A DNA stretch of 64,000 bases from Candidatus Aalborgicola bjergmarkensis. Its GTDB lineage: Bacteria; Pseudomonadota; Gammaproteobacteria; Burkholderiales; Burkholderiaceae_C. Made by a program: the position numbers and the translations under genes. The notes under the pieces were generated by a model. The model was given only the letters and a program-made list of their open reading frames with translations. It was not told where the DNA came from and did not search any database. Positions 8,502 to 17,136 of the stretch are shown piece by piece. The stretch is from assembly GCA_016708725.1 (NCBI GenBank), contig JADJFE010000039.1, positions 1 through 64,000 on the forward strand, read 5' to 3'. Position 1 is the stretch's first letter. Every line of letters starts with the position of its first letter.

Positions 8502-10613
8502 TTAATACGGTTTGAAATTGTTGCCGCCGCCACGCACGGGTGCAGGGGTTAGCGTGTTTGCTCCGAGCCGTGGAACTGCACTCCCCCGCCGTTCACTTTT
8601 GACGGTAGCGCTCGGTATGCTGCGCGCCGATTTTTCGTGACGGTCACGGGGTGCAGACACCTCAGCTCCTGTGTTAAAAAACGCCACGGACTGCTGCAAC
8701 TGTTCCGCCTGGCCGGAAAGTTCTTCGCTGGTGGCTGCCAGTTGTTCGGAAGCTGCCGCATTTTGCTGGGTCGCCTTGCTCAGTTGTCCCATGGCGCCAC
8801 CAATTTGCACCACCGATTCACTTTGTTCGGTACTGGCTGCAGAAATCTCCTGCACAAGTTCCGAAGTTTTCTGGATGCTGGGCACAATTTCGTCCAGTAA
8901 TTTACCTGCGCGTTCGGCTGTACTGACGCTGTTGGCTGCCAGGTCACCAATTTCCTTGGCCGCTTCCTGGCTGCGTTCGGCCAGTTTGCGCACTTCGGCT
9001 GCGACCACGGCAAAGCCTTTGCCGTGTTCACCGGCACGTGCAGCCTCAATGGCGGCGTTCAAAGCCAGAAGATTGGTTTGGTAGGCGATGTCATTGACGA
9101 TACCGATCTTGGCAGCGATCTGCTTCATGGCCGTCACCGTCTGACTGACAGCGCCACCCCCTTCAACCGCCTCTTTACTGGTTTTGGTGGCCATGCCATC
9201 CGTGACCCGGGCGTTGTCACTGTTTTGGCTGATGGAGGCGGACATGACATCAATACTGGCGGTGGTTTCCTCTACCGAGGCAGCTTGTTCGCTGGCAGCT
9301 TGTGACAGGGACTGGGCTGTTGCGCTGACCTGGTTGGCAGCCCCCGTCAAGGCATCGGATGCGGCACGAACTTCTTCGATGATGCTGGCCAATTTATCGC
9401 AACTGCTGTTGGCATCGAGTTTTACCTGTTCGAAAATTCCTTGCGCATTGCGCGTAATGCGCTGCGACAGATCGCCATTGGCCAATGCGGAGAAAACCCG
9501 GCCCACATCGGCAATGGTGTCGGCCAGTTTTTCCGTGGTGGCGTTGGCGTCCTGTTTGAGTTGTTCAAAGGTGCCTGCGTAGTCATTGGTGATGCGCTTG
9601 GTGAGGTCTCCAGCAGTCAAGGCAGCAAAAACCCGGACCACATCCGCAAAGATGGTGGATGTGGTTTCCATCATCGCGTTGACACCGGCGCATAGGGATT
9701 CAATTGGGCCGGATTTGCCTTCGAGGGGTATGCGTTTGCTCAAGTCACCAACACGGGCGGCTGATGTGACGATCTGCGCTTGCTCAACAGCATGGCGCAG
9801 CATATCGTTGGCTTTTACTTCGGCGGTGACATCGGTCGCGATTTTCAGAATCTTGACGACGCGGCCCATTTCATCCGTTACCGGGGCGTATACCGCCTGC
9901 AGTATGACTTCCTGCCCTGTTTTTGTGACACGTTTGAAAGCCGCACTTTGGGGTTTCCCGGCATTCAGGTCAGCCCAGAATTGCTGATAGGCTGGCGTGC
10001 TGGCTAGCGCTGGTGCAACAAACATGCGGTGGTGTTTGCCTGTGATTTCTTCACTGCGATAGCCCATGGTATTCAAAAAATTGGCGTTGGCCTTGAGCAC
10101 ATGGCCGCCAAGATCGAACTCAATATAGGCATAGGATGAATCAATCGCCTTGAGAATGCCGCGTATATTCTGGCGCTCGATTTCGGCCTCGGTGATGTCG
10201 TAGCGCACACCCAGGTATTTGATAGGCTTTCCATTGTCCCCCAGAATGGGAGCCACCACCGCATCCACGTAATAAGGTGTGCCATCCTTGGCGCGGTTTT
10301 TGATGATGCCACGAAAAACATCGCCGCGCCCGATGGTCGACCACAGCTGTTTGAAAGTTTCACGCGGCATATCGGGGTGGCGCGTGGTGTTGTGTGGTTT
10401 ACCTAAGAGTTCTTCCCGGCTGTACTTTGACACCTCGATGAACTTTTCATTGATGCTGAGGATGTCACCCTTTTTATCCGCCTCCGAGACAATGCTGGTC
10501 AGGTTCATGATGGTGGTGCGTACCCCGAGTTCGGCCTCAAGCTCGGCGATTCTGCGCTCCATGGCTGCGCCTTTGAATAACCGTGTGATCCAGGAAGAAT
10601 TTTTTTGTTTCAT
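8502..10613 (-). CDS. Cytoplasmic PAS-PAS methyl-accepting chemotaxis protein
   Basis: A 703-residue receptor with no transmembrane segment, so it is probably cytoplasmic or associated with the array through its partners. It begins with a short coiled coil (about 18-35), then two PAS domains (about 45-140 with KDGTPYYVDAVVAPI, and about 150-260 with KTGQEVILQAVYAPV), HAMP-like repeats containing AGDLTKRI and NGDLSQRI (about 280-420), and the MCP signalling hairpin. PAS domains of this type can sense redox state through flavin or haem, but no cofactor residue can be assigned here. It lies between cheA (40-bp gap) and the second MCP (4-bp gap). Confidence 0.92.
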   Translation of the reverse strand: MKQKNSSWITRLFKGAAMERRIAELEAELGVRTTIMNLTSIVSEADKKGDILSINEKFIEVSKYSREELLGKPHNTTRHPDMPRETFKQLWSTIGRGDVFRGIIKNRAKDGTPYYVDAVVAPILGDNGKPIKYLGVRYDITEAEIERQNIRGILKAIDSSYAYIEFDLGGHVLKANANFLNTMGYRSEEITGKHHRMFVAPALASTPAYQQFWADLNAGKPQSAAFKRVTKTGQEVILQAVYAPVTDEMGRVVKILKIATDVTAEVKANDMLRHAVEQAQIVTSAARVGDLSKRIPLEGKSGPIESLCAGVNAMMETTSTIFADVVRVFAALTAGDLTKRITNDYAGTFEQLKQDANATTEKLADTIADVGRVFSALANGDLSQRITRNAQGIFEQVKLDANSSCDKLASIIEEVRAASDALTGAANQVSATAQSLSQAASEQAASVEETTASIDVMSASISQNSDNARVTDGMATKTSKEAVEGGGAVSQTVTAMKQIAAKIGIVNDIAYQTNLLALNAAIEAARAGEHGKGFAVVAAEVRKLAERSQEAAKEIGDLAANSVSTAERAGKLLDEIVPSIQKTSELVQEISAASTEQSESVVQIGGAMGQLSKATQQNAAASEQLAATSEELSGQAEQLQQSVAFFNTGAEVSAPRDRHEKSARSIPSATVKSERRGSAVPRLGANTLTPAPVRGGGNNFKPY

Positions 10614-10653
10614 ATTTTTTTATGCAAGTTGTTGGTTGTTGTAGGAGATTAGG

Positions 10654-12849
10654 TTACCGTGCAGTCATCGCAGTTTCCATGCCGGTTGTCAGGTCACCTA
10701 GCGAGCTAACATCAAGAATCAGCGCAACTTCGCCGCTACCCAGTATGCTGGAGCCAGAGATTCCACGCAATGTCTTGAATAAGCGACCCAGCGGTTTAAT
10801 GACAGTTTGCTGCTGACCCAATAACACTTCGACCTCGATGCCATACATACCCCGTGGGGAGTTGACCACCACGACACTCACGCGCTCTGGCATGTCTGAT
10901 TCCAGTGCATAGATTGTGCGCAGGCGCACCACTGACAGCACCGCGCCGCGCAATTCCAGACAATATCGGCCGGATACATCAACCTTGGTGTTCGGTGGGG
11001 CTGCTTCAATAACCTCCACTACCGACTCCAACGGTAATACGAACTTGGACTTGCCCACGCCAACCATGAAGCCATCAATGATGGCCAGCGTGAGCGGCAG
11101 TCGGATGTCCACTTGCAAGCCAACGCCTGGCATGCTATTGAGACGGATAGTGCCGCGAAGGGCTTCGATATTGCGCCGTACCACATCCATGCCAACGCCG
11201 CGCCCGGACAGGTTGGTTACCTGCTCGGCCGTTGAAAAACCCGGCTCGAATATCAGCATATTGATGTCGTTGTCACTGGGCACAACACCCTGCTCAACCA
11301 GTCCCCGATTCCAGGCGCGTTGCAATACACGCTCGCGGTTGATGCCACGGCCATCGTCTTCAATGCGAATCAAAATAGCGCCGGTTTCATGCTTGGCACT
11401 CAACGTCAGGTGCCCGACCCGGCCCTTGCCTGCAGCCAAACGTTCCTGGGGCGGCTCTAGCCCGTGGTCTAGCGAGTTGCGCACCAGATGCATCAAGGGG
11501 TCGGCGATCTTTTCAACCATGGATTTGTCAAGTTCCGCTTCGCCTCCCATGATTTCGAAGTTGACTTCCTTACCCAGACTGCTGGCCGTGTCGCGCACCA
11601 CCCGGCGAAAGCGGTTGAATGTCTCACCCACGGGCACCATGCGCAGACCTAAAGTGCCATTGCGAATTTCTTCAATCAGGCTGTTGATGTGCAGATTGGC
11701 CTCGATCAGGGCAACATTGCGGCTATCGCGTGCCAACAGTGTAGCTCCCGCCCCGGCGATGACCAATTCCCCCAGCAGATTGATGACGGCATCGAGCCTA
11801 TCCGCCTGGACACGGATATACCGATCCTCGCTCGGGATGTTGTCGCGGATTTTCTGCTGCTTGCCCAGCGCCGCAGCGACGACCTCGGGAGCAACACCGG
11901 CTTGTGTTTCCAGCAAATCGCCAATTTTCGGTTTGACTACCGCAGGAATGTTGCCAGATTGCTGTTGGGTGGAGAGAACCTGTTCGAGTTTTTGCAAGGA
12001 CACGGCGCCCACTTGCACCAGCATGTCGCCCAAACGGGGGGTTTCAGGCATGGCATCGATAGCACGGGCCATTTTCTGGTTTTCTGTTTCCGGTTCAATG
12101 ACATCCAGCTCACAGTCGTCCAGAACAAAGCTGAACGCTCCCTCGATCTCCTCGCGTCCACAGCTGGTTTCGAGCTCCATCGTGAAACTCAGAAAACAAT
12201 TCTCCGGATCCAGTTTTGCCAATGCCGGCACTGCATCGGAAACACAATGCATGGATACCACACGACCAAGACCACCGAGATAACGTGCAATGGAGAGCGG
12301 GTCCATGCCATTGCGAAAAGTATCAACGCCAAAACGTGCTGCAATTTTCCAGACACGTGGGCGGGTTCCGGTCGTAACGGTTGCCGCTTCCTGCATCGCA
12401 GTCGCCGGGGCGGAAGAGTTCGCGTCGGTGTTTGCGTCGGCAAGGGCGCGCAGCTGAATGACGAGATCGGCGCGTATGTCCCTTTGCTCCTGTGTATCAC
12501 CTGCCTCGTCTGCGGCAGTATCCACCAGAAATCGTATCTGGTCGTTACACTGCAGCAGCAAAGTATTGATGTCGGGACTGAGTGCCAGCTGGCCATCACG
12601 CATCTTGTCAAGTAGCGTCTCCACGTGATGGGTAAATTCAACCACACGGGTCAGGCCAAAAATTCCAGCCGATCCCTTCACAGTGTGGGCACAACGAAAC
12701 AGGGAATCGAGTAATTCACGGTCATCGGGTTGCTGCTCAAGTTCGAGCAACAGGTTTTCAATAGCCTCAATTTGCTCGTCGGCTTCACTGATGAAGGCCG
12801 GCATGGCGGCTGCAATGAAATCCTGGTCAGCGGTATTGGTATGCCCCAC
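10654..12849 (-). CDS. cheA: Chemotaxis histidine kinase CheA
   Basis: CheA autophosphorylates and passes the phosphate to CheY. This 731-residue protein has an N-terminal Hpt domain with the phospho-accepting His55 in CAHTVKGSAG. A central segment of about 200 residues follows, containing two similar stretches, RLGDMLVQVGAVS and KIGDLLETQAGVA. Next come a dimerisation and HATPase region (N box HLVRNSLDHGLEP; G boxes DDGRGINRE and GRGVGMDVV) and a C-terminal CheW-like domain (about 570-720). A typical CheY-binding P2 domain is not obvious. It sits between the STAS gene (2-bp gap) and the cytoplasmic MCP, and is the only CheA in the window. Confidence 0.94.
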   Translation of the reverse strand: MGHTNTADQDFIAAAMPAFISEADEQIEAIENLLLELEQQPDDRELLDSLFRCAHTVKGSAGIFGLTRVVEFTHHVETLLDKMRDGQLALSPDINTLLLQCNDQIRFLVDTAADEAGDTQEQRDIRADLVIQLRALADANTDANSSAPATAMQEAATVTTGTRPRVWKIAARFGVDTFRNGMDPLSIARYLGGLGRVVSMHCVSDAVPALAKLDPENCFLSFTMELETSCGREEIEGAFSFVLDDCELDVIEPETENQKMARAIDAMPETPRLGDMLVQVGAVSLQKLEQVLSTQQQSGNIPAVVKPKIGDLLETQAGVAPEVVAAALGKQQKIRDNIPSEDRYIRVQADRLDAVINLLGELVIAGAGATLLARDSRNVALIEANLHINSLIEEIRNGTLGLRMVPVGETFNRFRRVVRDTASSLGKEVNFEIMGGEAELDKSMVEKIADPLMHLVRNSLDHGLEPPQERLAAGKGRVGHLTLSAKHETGAILIRIEDDGRGINRERVLQRAWNRGLVEQGVVPSDNDINMLIFEPGFSTAEQVTNLSGRGVGMDVVRRNIEALRGTIRLNSMPGVGLQVDIRLPLTLAIIDGFMVGVGKSKFVLPLESVVEVIEAAPPNTKVDVSGRYCLELRGAVLSVVRLRTIYALESDMPERVSVVVVNSPRGMYGIEVEVLLGQQQTVIKPLGRLFKTLRGISGSSILGSGEVALILDVSSLGDLTTGMETAMTAR

Positions 12850-12851
12850 AG

Positions 12852-13154
12852 TTAGACCCCCCTGGAGCTTGGTTTCAGATAACGTGGATCCAACCAGCGG
12901 TCAAAACCCATGGTGCGGCACGCATTGGCAAACACATCACTGCTCTCGACCAGATACCAGGGGAGGGCCATATTGGATAGCGCGGCCAACAATTGCAGAC
13001 CACAACCATCCACCTCGCAGACATCACGCGCCGAAACTTCCAGGTATTTTTTTTCTGTTGTTTCCTGTTCAGCCACCCAGGCCAACAGCGCATCACGTAC
13101 CTCTATGGCACTGTAAATGTTAAGTTCGGACGGCAGCTCAAATTGTTTGTGCAT
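12852..13154 (-). CDS. STAS-domain protein of the chemosensory operon
   Basis: A 100-residue single STAS domain of the anti-anti-sigma-factor fold: FELPSELNIYSAIEVRDALL at the start, then VCEVDGCGLQLLAAL. The loop that carries the phosphorylatable serine in SpoIIAA-type proteins (D-S-S/A-G) here reads DGCG, so classical phospho-switching looks unlikely. It lies between cheY (5-bp gap) and cheA (2-bp gap) in one transcription unit, suggesting a structural or signalling role with CheA; no anti-sigma factor is nearby. Function beyond that is not known. Confidence 0.88.
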   Translation of the reverse strand: MHKQFELPSELNIYSAIEVRDALLAWVAEQETTEKKYLEVSARDVCEVDGCGLQLLAALSNMALPWYLVESSDVFANACRTMGFDRWLDPRYLKPSSRGV

Positions 13155-13159
13155 GATAT

Positions 13160-13525
13160 TCAGGCGCAGAGCTTGGATACGGCATTGAGCAGTTGTGTGG
13201 GAGCAAAGGGTTTGACCATCCAGGCCTTTGCGCCAGCCGCCTTACCCTGTGCCTTTTTTTCTTCCTGACTCTCGGTGGTGAGCATCAGAATGGGCAAATA
13301 CTTGTAGGCTGGCAACTGCTTGACCGCCTTGACAAATTCAATACCATTCATGAGAGGCATATTGACGTCACAAATCGCCATCCCGATCTGCCGACCATCA
13401 AGCAAGCGCAATGCTGCCTGACCGTCTCCAGCCTCAATCACGTCATATCCTGCGCCTGTCAGCGCCATTTTGACCACTTGGCGCAAGCTTGCAGAGTCAT
13501 CAATTACTAAAATTGTTTTTGCCAT
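13160..13525 (-). CDS. cheY: CheY-type single-domain response regulator
   Basis: A 121-residue receiver domain with no output domain. The acidic pocket is VIDD (residues 8-10), the phosphoacceptor is Asp53 (ICDVNMPLMNG), and the switch residues are Thr84 (MLTTES) and Lys105 (MVKPFAP). The start MAKTILVIDD was chosen over an in-frame start 43 codons upstream because the latter would run into the neighbouring gene and adds nothing family-like. It is presumably phosphorylated by the CheA encoded two genes downstream. Confidence 0.93.
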   Translation of the reverse strand: MAKTILVIDDSASLRQVVKMALTGAGYDVIEAGDGQAALRLLDGRQIGMAICDVNMPLMNGIEFVKAVKQLPAYKYLPILMLTTESQEEKKAQGKAAGAKAWMVKPFAPTQLLNAVSKLCA

Positions 13526-13535
13526 TCCAACCTCG

Positions 13536-13994
13536 TTAAAAAAAAGTGGCTTCGTTATCGTCAAGAGAGTTTGTTGTATTTGTTGTAACGGATTCTGTCC
13601 CGTGATGGCCGTGGCGCTGTTCAGCCATGGCATATTCCGACTCCAACCGGGCAAGCCAGCTGGTCAAATCGGTGACACATTCATTTTGTCCCGTAAGAGC
13701 ATCTTGCAGACGCGCAATATCAGACTCCAGAAGCGTCATCATCTGGTTAATGCGGTCTTGATACTGGAATCCGATGTACATTCGTTCCACCTGCTGCCGC
13801 GAGCCACTGTCGATGTGGGGTTCGATGTCGGCAAAGGCCTTGAGCATTTCGCCAACCGCAGTTTCGGATTGCGCACGCGAACTGGCCAGTTGGCGCGCCC
13901 ATACAGGCAACAATCCAACGCACAAATCGACCAGAGCCTGTTGCGATGGCGGTTTAGATTCTTCAATGACAGAAGTCTGTGGTCCGTTGTGCAT
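13536..13994 (-). CDS. CheZ-like phosphatase candidate, first gene of the chemosensory operon
   Basis: A 152-residue, largely helical protein with no signal peptide. Its middle contains GFQYQDRINQMM, whose D-x-x-x-Q spacing (Asp80, Gln84) matches the catalytic QDxxxQ motif of the CheY phosphatase CheZ. It sits 10 bp upstream of cheY, where a phosphatase would be expected to act. Outside the motif the similarity to enterobacterial CheZ is weak, so the assignment is inference from motif, helical character and position. The MHNGPQTS start is favoured; an in-frame ATG 20 codons upstream is possible. Confidence 0.6.
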   Translation of the reverse strand: MHNGPQTSVIEESKPPSQQALVDLCVGLLPVWARQLASSRAQSETAVGEMLKAFADIEPHIDSGSRQQVERMYIGFQYQDRINQMMTLLESDIARLQDALTGQNECVTDLTSWLARLESEYAMAEQRHGHHGTESVTTNTTNSLDDNEATFF

Positions 13995-14130
13995 AGTGCG
14001 ATTTTGGCGAAAGAAAGCGTGGATCGTAACGTCTTTTTGGAAATCTGGCTTCAATGAAGAATACCAGAATGCAAACGGACCTCCCGCCGAGTCGGCAGTG
14101 ACGCTCCTGGTGTTACCATGCTATATAAAA

Positions 14131-14170
14131 AATAGCTGTATCCGCCCGTATCACAAGGCTTTATAGCTTT
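14131..14170 (+). repeat. REP-like palindromic repeat, single copy
   Basis: Reads AATAGCTGTATCCGCCCG, then CAAGGCTTTATAGC. It matches, in the same orientation, the left arm of the paired repeats at 32621, 47693 and 54139. It lies in the 234-bp gap between the divergent chemosensory operon and the GGDEF-EAL gene, where promoters for both should also lie. Confidence 0.6.
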
Positions 14171-14228
14171 TATTGCATTAAAAGTCTCCGACATCAATTA
14201 TCCTTCCTGGAACTTATAATCTTCCCGC

Positions 14229-17126
14229 ATGGACCAAGCACATCAGTCACAAACGCGCAACAAACTGCAACAACAGTTGCGGCAAATCGCGCGCGATAGC
14301 GATGCTGCTCCCTGGGACTGGGATTTGATCAACAGCGAAGTCTACTTTTCACCCCGCTGGTGGATCATGCTGGGTTTTGAAGTGGACGAGGTTCCTGCTT
14401 CTGCGAGCTTGTGGCTCAGTCTGTGTCATCCGGACGATATTCAACGGGTGGAAAAGGAGTTGGCGCGGGCGTTGGCGGATGGTGGTGAATATTTTCAGGC
14501 GCACTACCGCCTGAGACACCGGCGCGGTCACTACATCGCAGTTTTTTCCCGGATGCACATCCGACGCGATGCCAGGAAGAAACCGATCCGCTTGATGGGT
14601 GTCAACACCGATTTAACCGAGTACACACCTTCTGGCGGGCTGCAGGATCGCCTCGATGAAAGTGAAGCCCGCCTCCAGGCACTTACGGAGCTGACGGCCG
14701 ACTGGTATTGGGAGATGGATGTGAAATTTCGCCTGACTCGCATCAACGAGTGTTCGGTGCATGATACGAAGCTTACCCCCCAGGACTTTATTGGCAAGAG
14801 ATTGTGGGAACTTCCCCATTCCGGTGTGGATGATGAGCGCTGGGCTGAACACCGCGCTGCCTTGCAAAGCCATAAGCTCATCGTGAATTTTGAAGTGCAG
14901 TACCCTGGACGCGATAACAGTCTGGTTTTTTTGTCCTTTGGCGCAGCGCCCTCATTTGATGAACAATGCGTTTTCAAAGGTTATTGGGGGGTGGCGCGGG
15001 ACATTAGCGCCTACAGGAACACGGAAAAAGCCTTGCGTGAAGCCCAGATCCAATTCCAAAGCCTCCTGGACTGGTTGACCATGGGGCTGGCCATTTACCA
15101 AAACGGGCGCATTGTGCATGCCAATCCAACGGCCTTGCGTACCTGGGGCGCCGAGCGTCCCGCAGAGCTGATGGGCATGGCCATCGGATCCCGGTTTCAC
15201 CCTCAATTCAGGACATCCACACTCAATCGTTTTCGCTCCATGAAAGCGGGTGATGCCCATACCGAAGTACGCGAATCGCGGCTACTGCGACTCGATGGCC
15301 GTGCGGTGGATGTCGAAATTCAGGCCATGCCGGTTCCCTTTCAAGGACAGCCAGCCATTCAGATCATCTTTCATGACATTTCGGCACGCAAGCAGGTTGA
15401 AGCCAATTTGCGTGAAAGTGAGGCGCGTTTTCGTACTTTGACCCAGCTCTCTGCCGACTGGTATTGGGAGCAGGACGAAAACTTTCGTTTTGTATTGCTC
15501 AACGGAGATGTAGAAACAGGTACCGGACTATCCAGCAAGGACTGGATCGGCAAGACCGCCTGGGATGTGCCCGCTCTCAACCTTAGTAGCACGGATTGGG
15601 ATATTCACCGCGCTATGCTGGAGTCCCATCAGGAGTTTCGTGACTTCGAAATCCGTCGCCCAGACAGTGCGCGTGGCATACATTGGGTATCGATGAGTGG
15701 CAAACCGACTTTTGATGCCAACTGGGTATTTCGAGGATACCGGGGTATTGGCCGCAATATCAACAACCAGAAAGAGTCTACCAACCGCATTCACAGACTG
15801 GCTTTTTACGACACATTGACTGGTTTGCCAAATCGTCGCTTTTTGATGGATCGTATGAAAAAAACCATCCAGCTGAATGCGCGTCACCAGCAGTGCGGCG
15901 CCTTGTTGTTTCTCGATCTGGACAACTTCAAAGCCCTCAACGACACGCTGGGGCACGATATGGGTGACATTTTGCTGCAACAAGTTGCGGCGCGGCTGGT
16001 GGCCTGCGTGCGCGACACGGACACAGTGGCGCGCCTTGGTGGTGATGAGTTCGTGGTCGTGATCGAGGATCTCGGTGAAAGAGAAATCGACGCCGCTGCA
16101 AAGGCTGGTACGGTCGCACAAAAAATCCTGGCAGCACTCAACGCATCCTATCATTTGGCAGGGCGCGAGCACCGAAGCTCGCCCAGTATTGGCATTACGT
16201 TGTTCGGGTCCAATGTCCCCAGTGTGGATGATGTACTCAAGCAAGCCGATCTTGCCATGTACCAGGCCAAGATGGCCGGGCGCAATACGTTGCGTTTTTT
16301 TGACACCGCCATGCAGAACGAAGTCGACAGCCGGGTCACGCTTGAGTCCGATTTGCGCGACGGCTTGCAAGGCGGCGAAGAGCTGATTCTGCATTTGCAG
16401 CCGATTGTGGCGGTGGATGGCAGGGTAATCGGGGCCGAGGCACTGGTGCGCTGGTTGCAACCGGTGCGCGGGCTGATGGCTCCTGATGAATTTATTGCGC
16501 TGGCGCAGGCGACTTCACTGATTTTGCCGCTGGGTCGTTGGGTGTTGCAAACGGCTTGCGAGCAATTGGCATTGTGGGCCAGTAAACCAGAAGCATCCCA
16601 CCTCACTCTGGCCGTCAATATCAGTTTGCGAGAATTGCGTGAACCGGATTTTGTGAGCCATATTTTGCGCACACTGCATCTTACGGGCGCACCCGCCAAT
16701 CGCTTGCGGCTGGAATTGACCGAAAATGCCCTGACACAAAAGGTGGACGATACCATGGCAAAAATGACCGAACTCAAAGCCCATGGCATCGGGTTCTCGC
16801 TCGACGATTTCGGCACGGGTTATTCATCTTTGAGCGTCCTCAAGAAATTGCCTTTCGATATGCTCAAAATTGACCATTCGTTCGTACGCGACATCCTGAC
16901 AAACTCCGACGATGCCGCGATTGCACGCTCCATCGTAGCATTGGGAAAAAGCCTGCATCTGTCGGTTGTGGCGGAAGGAGTGGAAACACAGGAGCAACGT
17001 GCATTCCTTGCCGCCAACGGTTGCTATGCTTATCAGGGGTACCTGATTGGCAAACCCATGCCCATCGAGGATTTTGATGCCTTCTTGCTGAAATCCCGCA
17101 TACAGACATCGCAGGTTGATAACTAG
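14229..17126 (+). CDS. PAS4-GGDEF-EAL cyclic-di-GMP signalling protein
   Basis: A 965-residue soluble protein that may both make and degrade c-di-GMP. It has four PAS-type domains (about 20-135, 150-265, 280-385, 395-510), a GGDEF domain (about 525-685) and an EAL domain (about 700-950). The GGDEF active site is intact (RLGGDEFVVV near 602). The EAL domain keeps GAEALVRW (about 736), the DDFGTGYSS loop and VAEGVE. PAS2 and PAS4 share the wording LTxLxADWYWExD, suggesting internal duplication. No membrane segment is present. The gene diverges from the chemosensory operon and is followed 10 bp later by a response-regulator GGDEF-EAL gene, so the two are probably cotranscribed. Confidence 0.93.
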   Translation: MDQAHQSQTRNKLQQQLRQIARDSDAAPWDWDLINSEVYFSPRWWIMLGFEVDEVPASASLWLSLCHPDDIQRVEKELARALADGGEYFQAHYRLRHRRGHYIAVFSRMHIRRDARKKPIRLMGVNTDLTEYTPSGGLQDRLDESEARLQALTELTADWYWEMDVKFRLTRINECSVHDTKLTPQDFIGKRLWELPHSGVDDERWAEHRAALQSHKLIVNFEVQYPGRDNSLVFLSFGAAPSFDEQCVFKGYWGVARDISAYRNTEKALREAQIQFQSLLDWLTMGLAIYQNGRIVHANPTALRTWGAERPAELMGMAIGSRFHPQFRTSTLNRFRSMKAGDAHTEVRESRLLRLDGRAVDVEIQAMPVPFQGQPAIQIIFHDISARKQVEANLRESEARFRTLTQLSADWYWEQDENFRFVLLNGDVETGTGLSSKDWIGKTAWDVPALNLSSTDWDIHRAMLESHQEFRDFEIRRPDSARGIHWVSMSGKPTFDANWVFRGYRGIGRNINNQKESTNRIHRLAFYDTLTGLPNRRFLMDRMKKTIQLNARHQQCGALLFLDLDNFKALNDTLGHDMGDILLQQVAARLVACVRDTDTVARLGGDEFVVVIEDLGEREIDAAAKAGTVAQKILAALNASYHLAGREHRSSPSIGITLFGSNVPSVDDVLKQADLAMYQAKMAGRNTLRFFDTAMQNEVDSRVTLESDLRDGLQGGEELILHLQPIVAVDGRVIGAEALVRWLQPVRGLMAPDEFIALAQATSLILPLGRWVLQTACEQLALWASKPEASHLTLAVNISLRELREPDFVSHILRTLHLTGAPANRLRLELTENALTQKVDDTMAKMTELKAHGIGFSLDDFGTGYSSLSVLKKLPFDMLKIDHSFVRDILTNSDDAAIARSIVALGKSLHLSVVAEGVETQEQRAFLAANGCYAYQGYLIGKPMPIEDFDAFLLKSRIQTSQVDN

Positions 17127-17136
17127 GTTCTATGCC

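Noticed and set aside
10916..12283. 455-codon open frame opposite cheA
   Set aside because: It lies wholly within cheA on the other strand, is serine/arginine/threonine-rich and has no family motif.
15528..16460. 310-codon open frame opposite the GGDEF-EAL gene
   Set aside because: A codon-bias shadow of an intact, clearly recognised gene.
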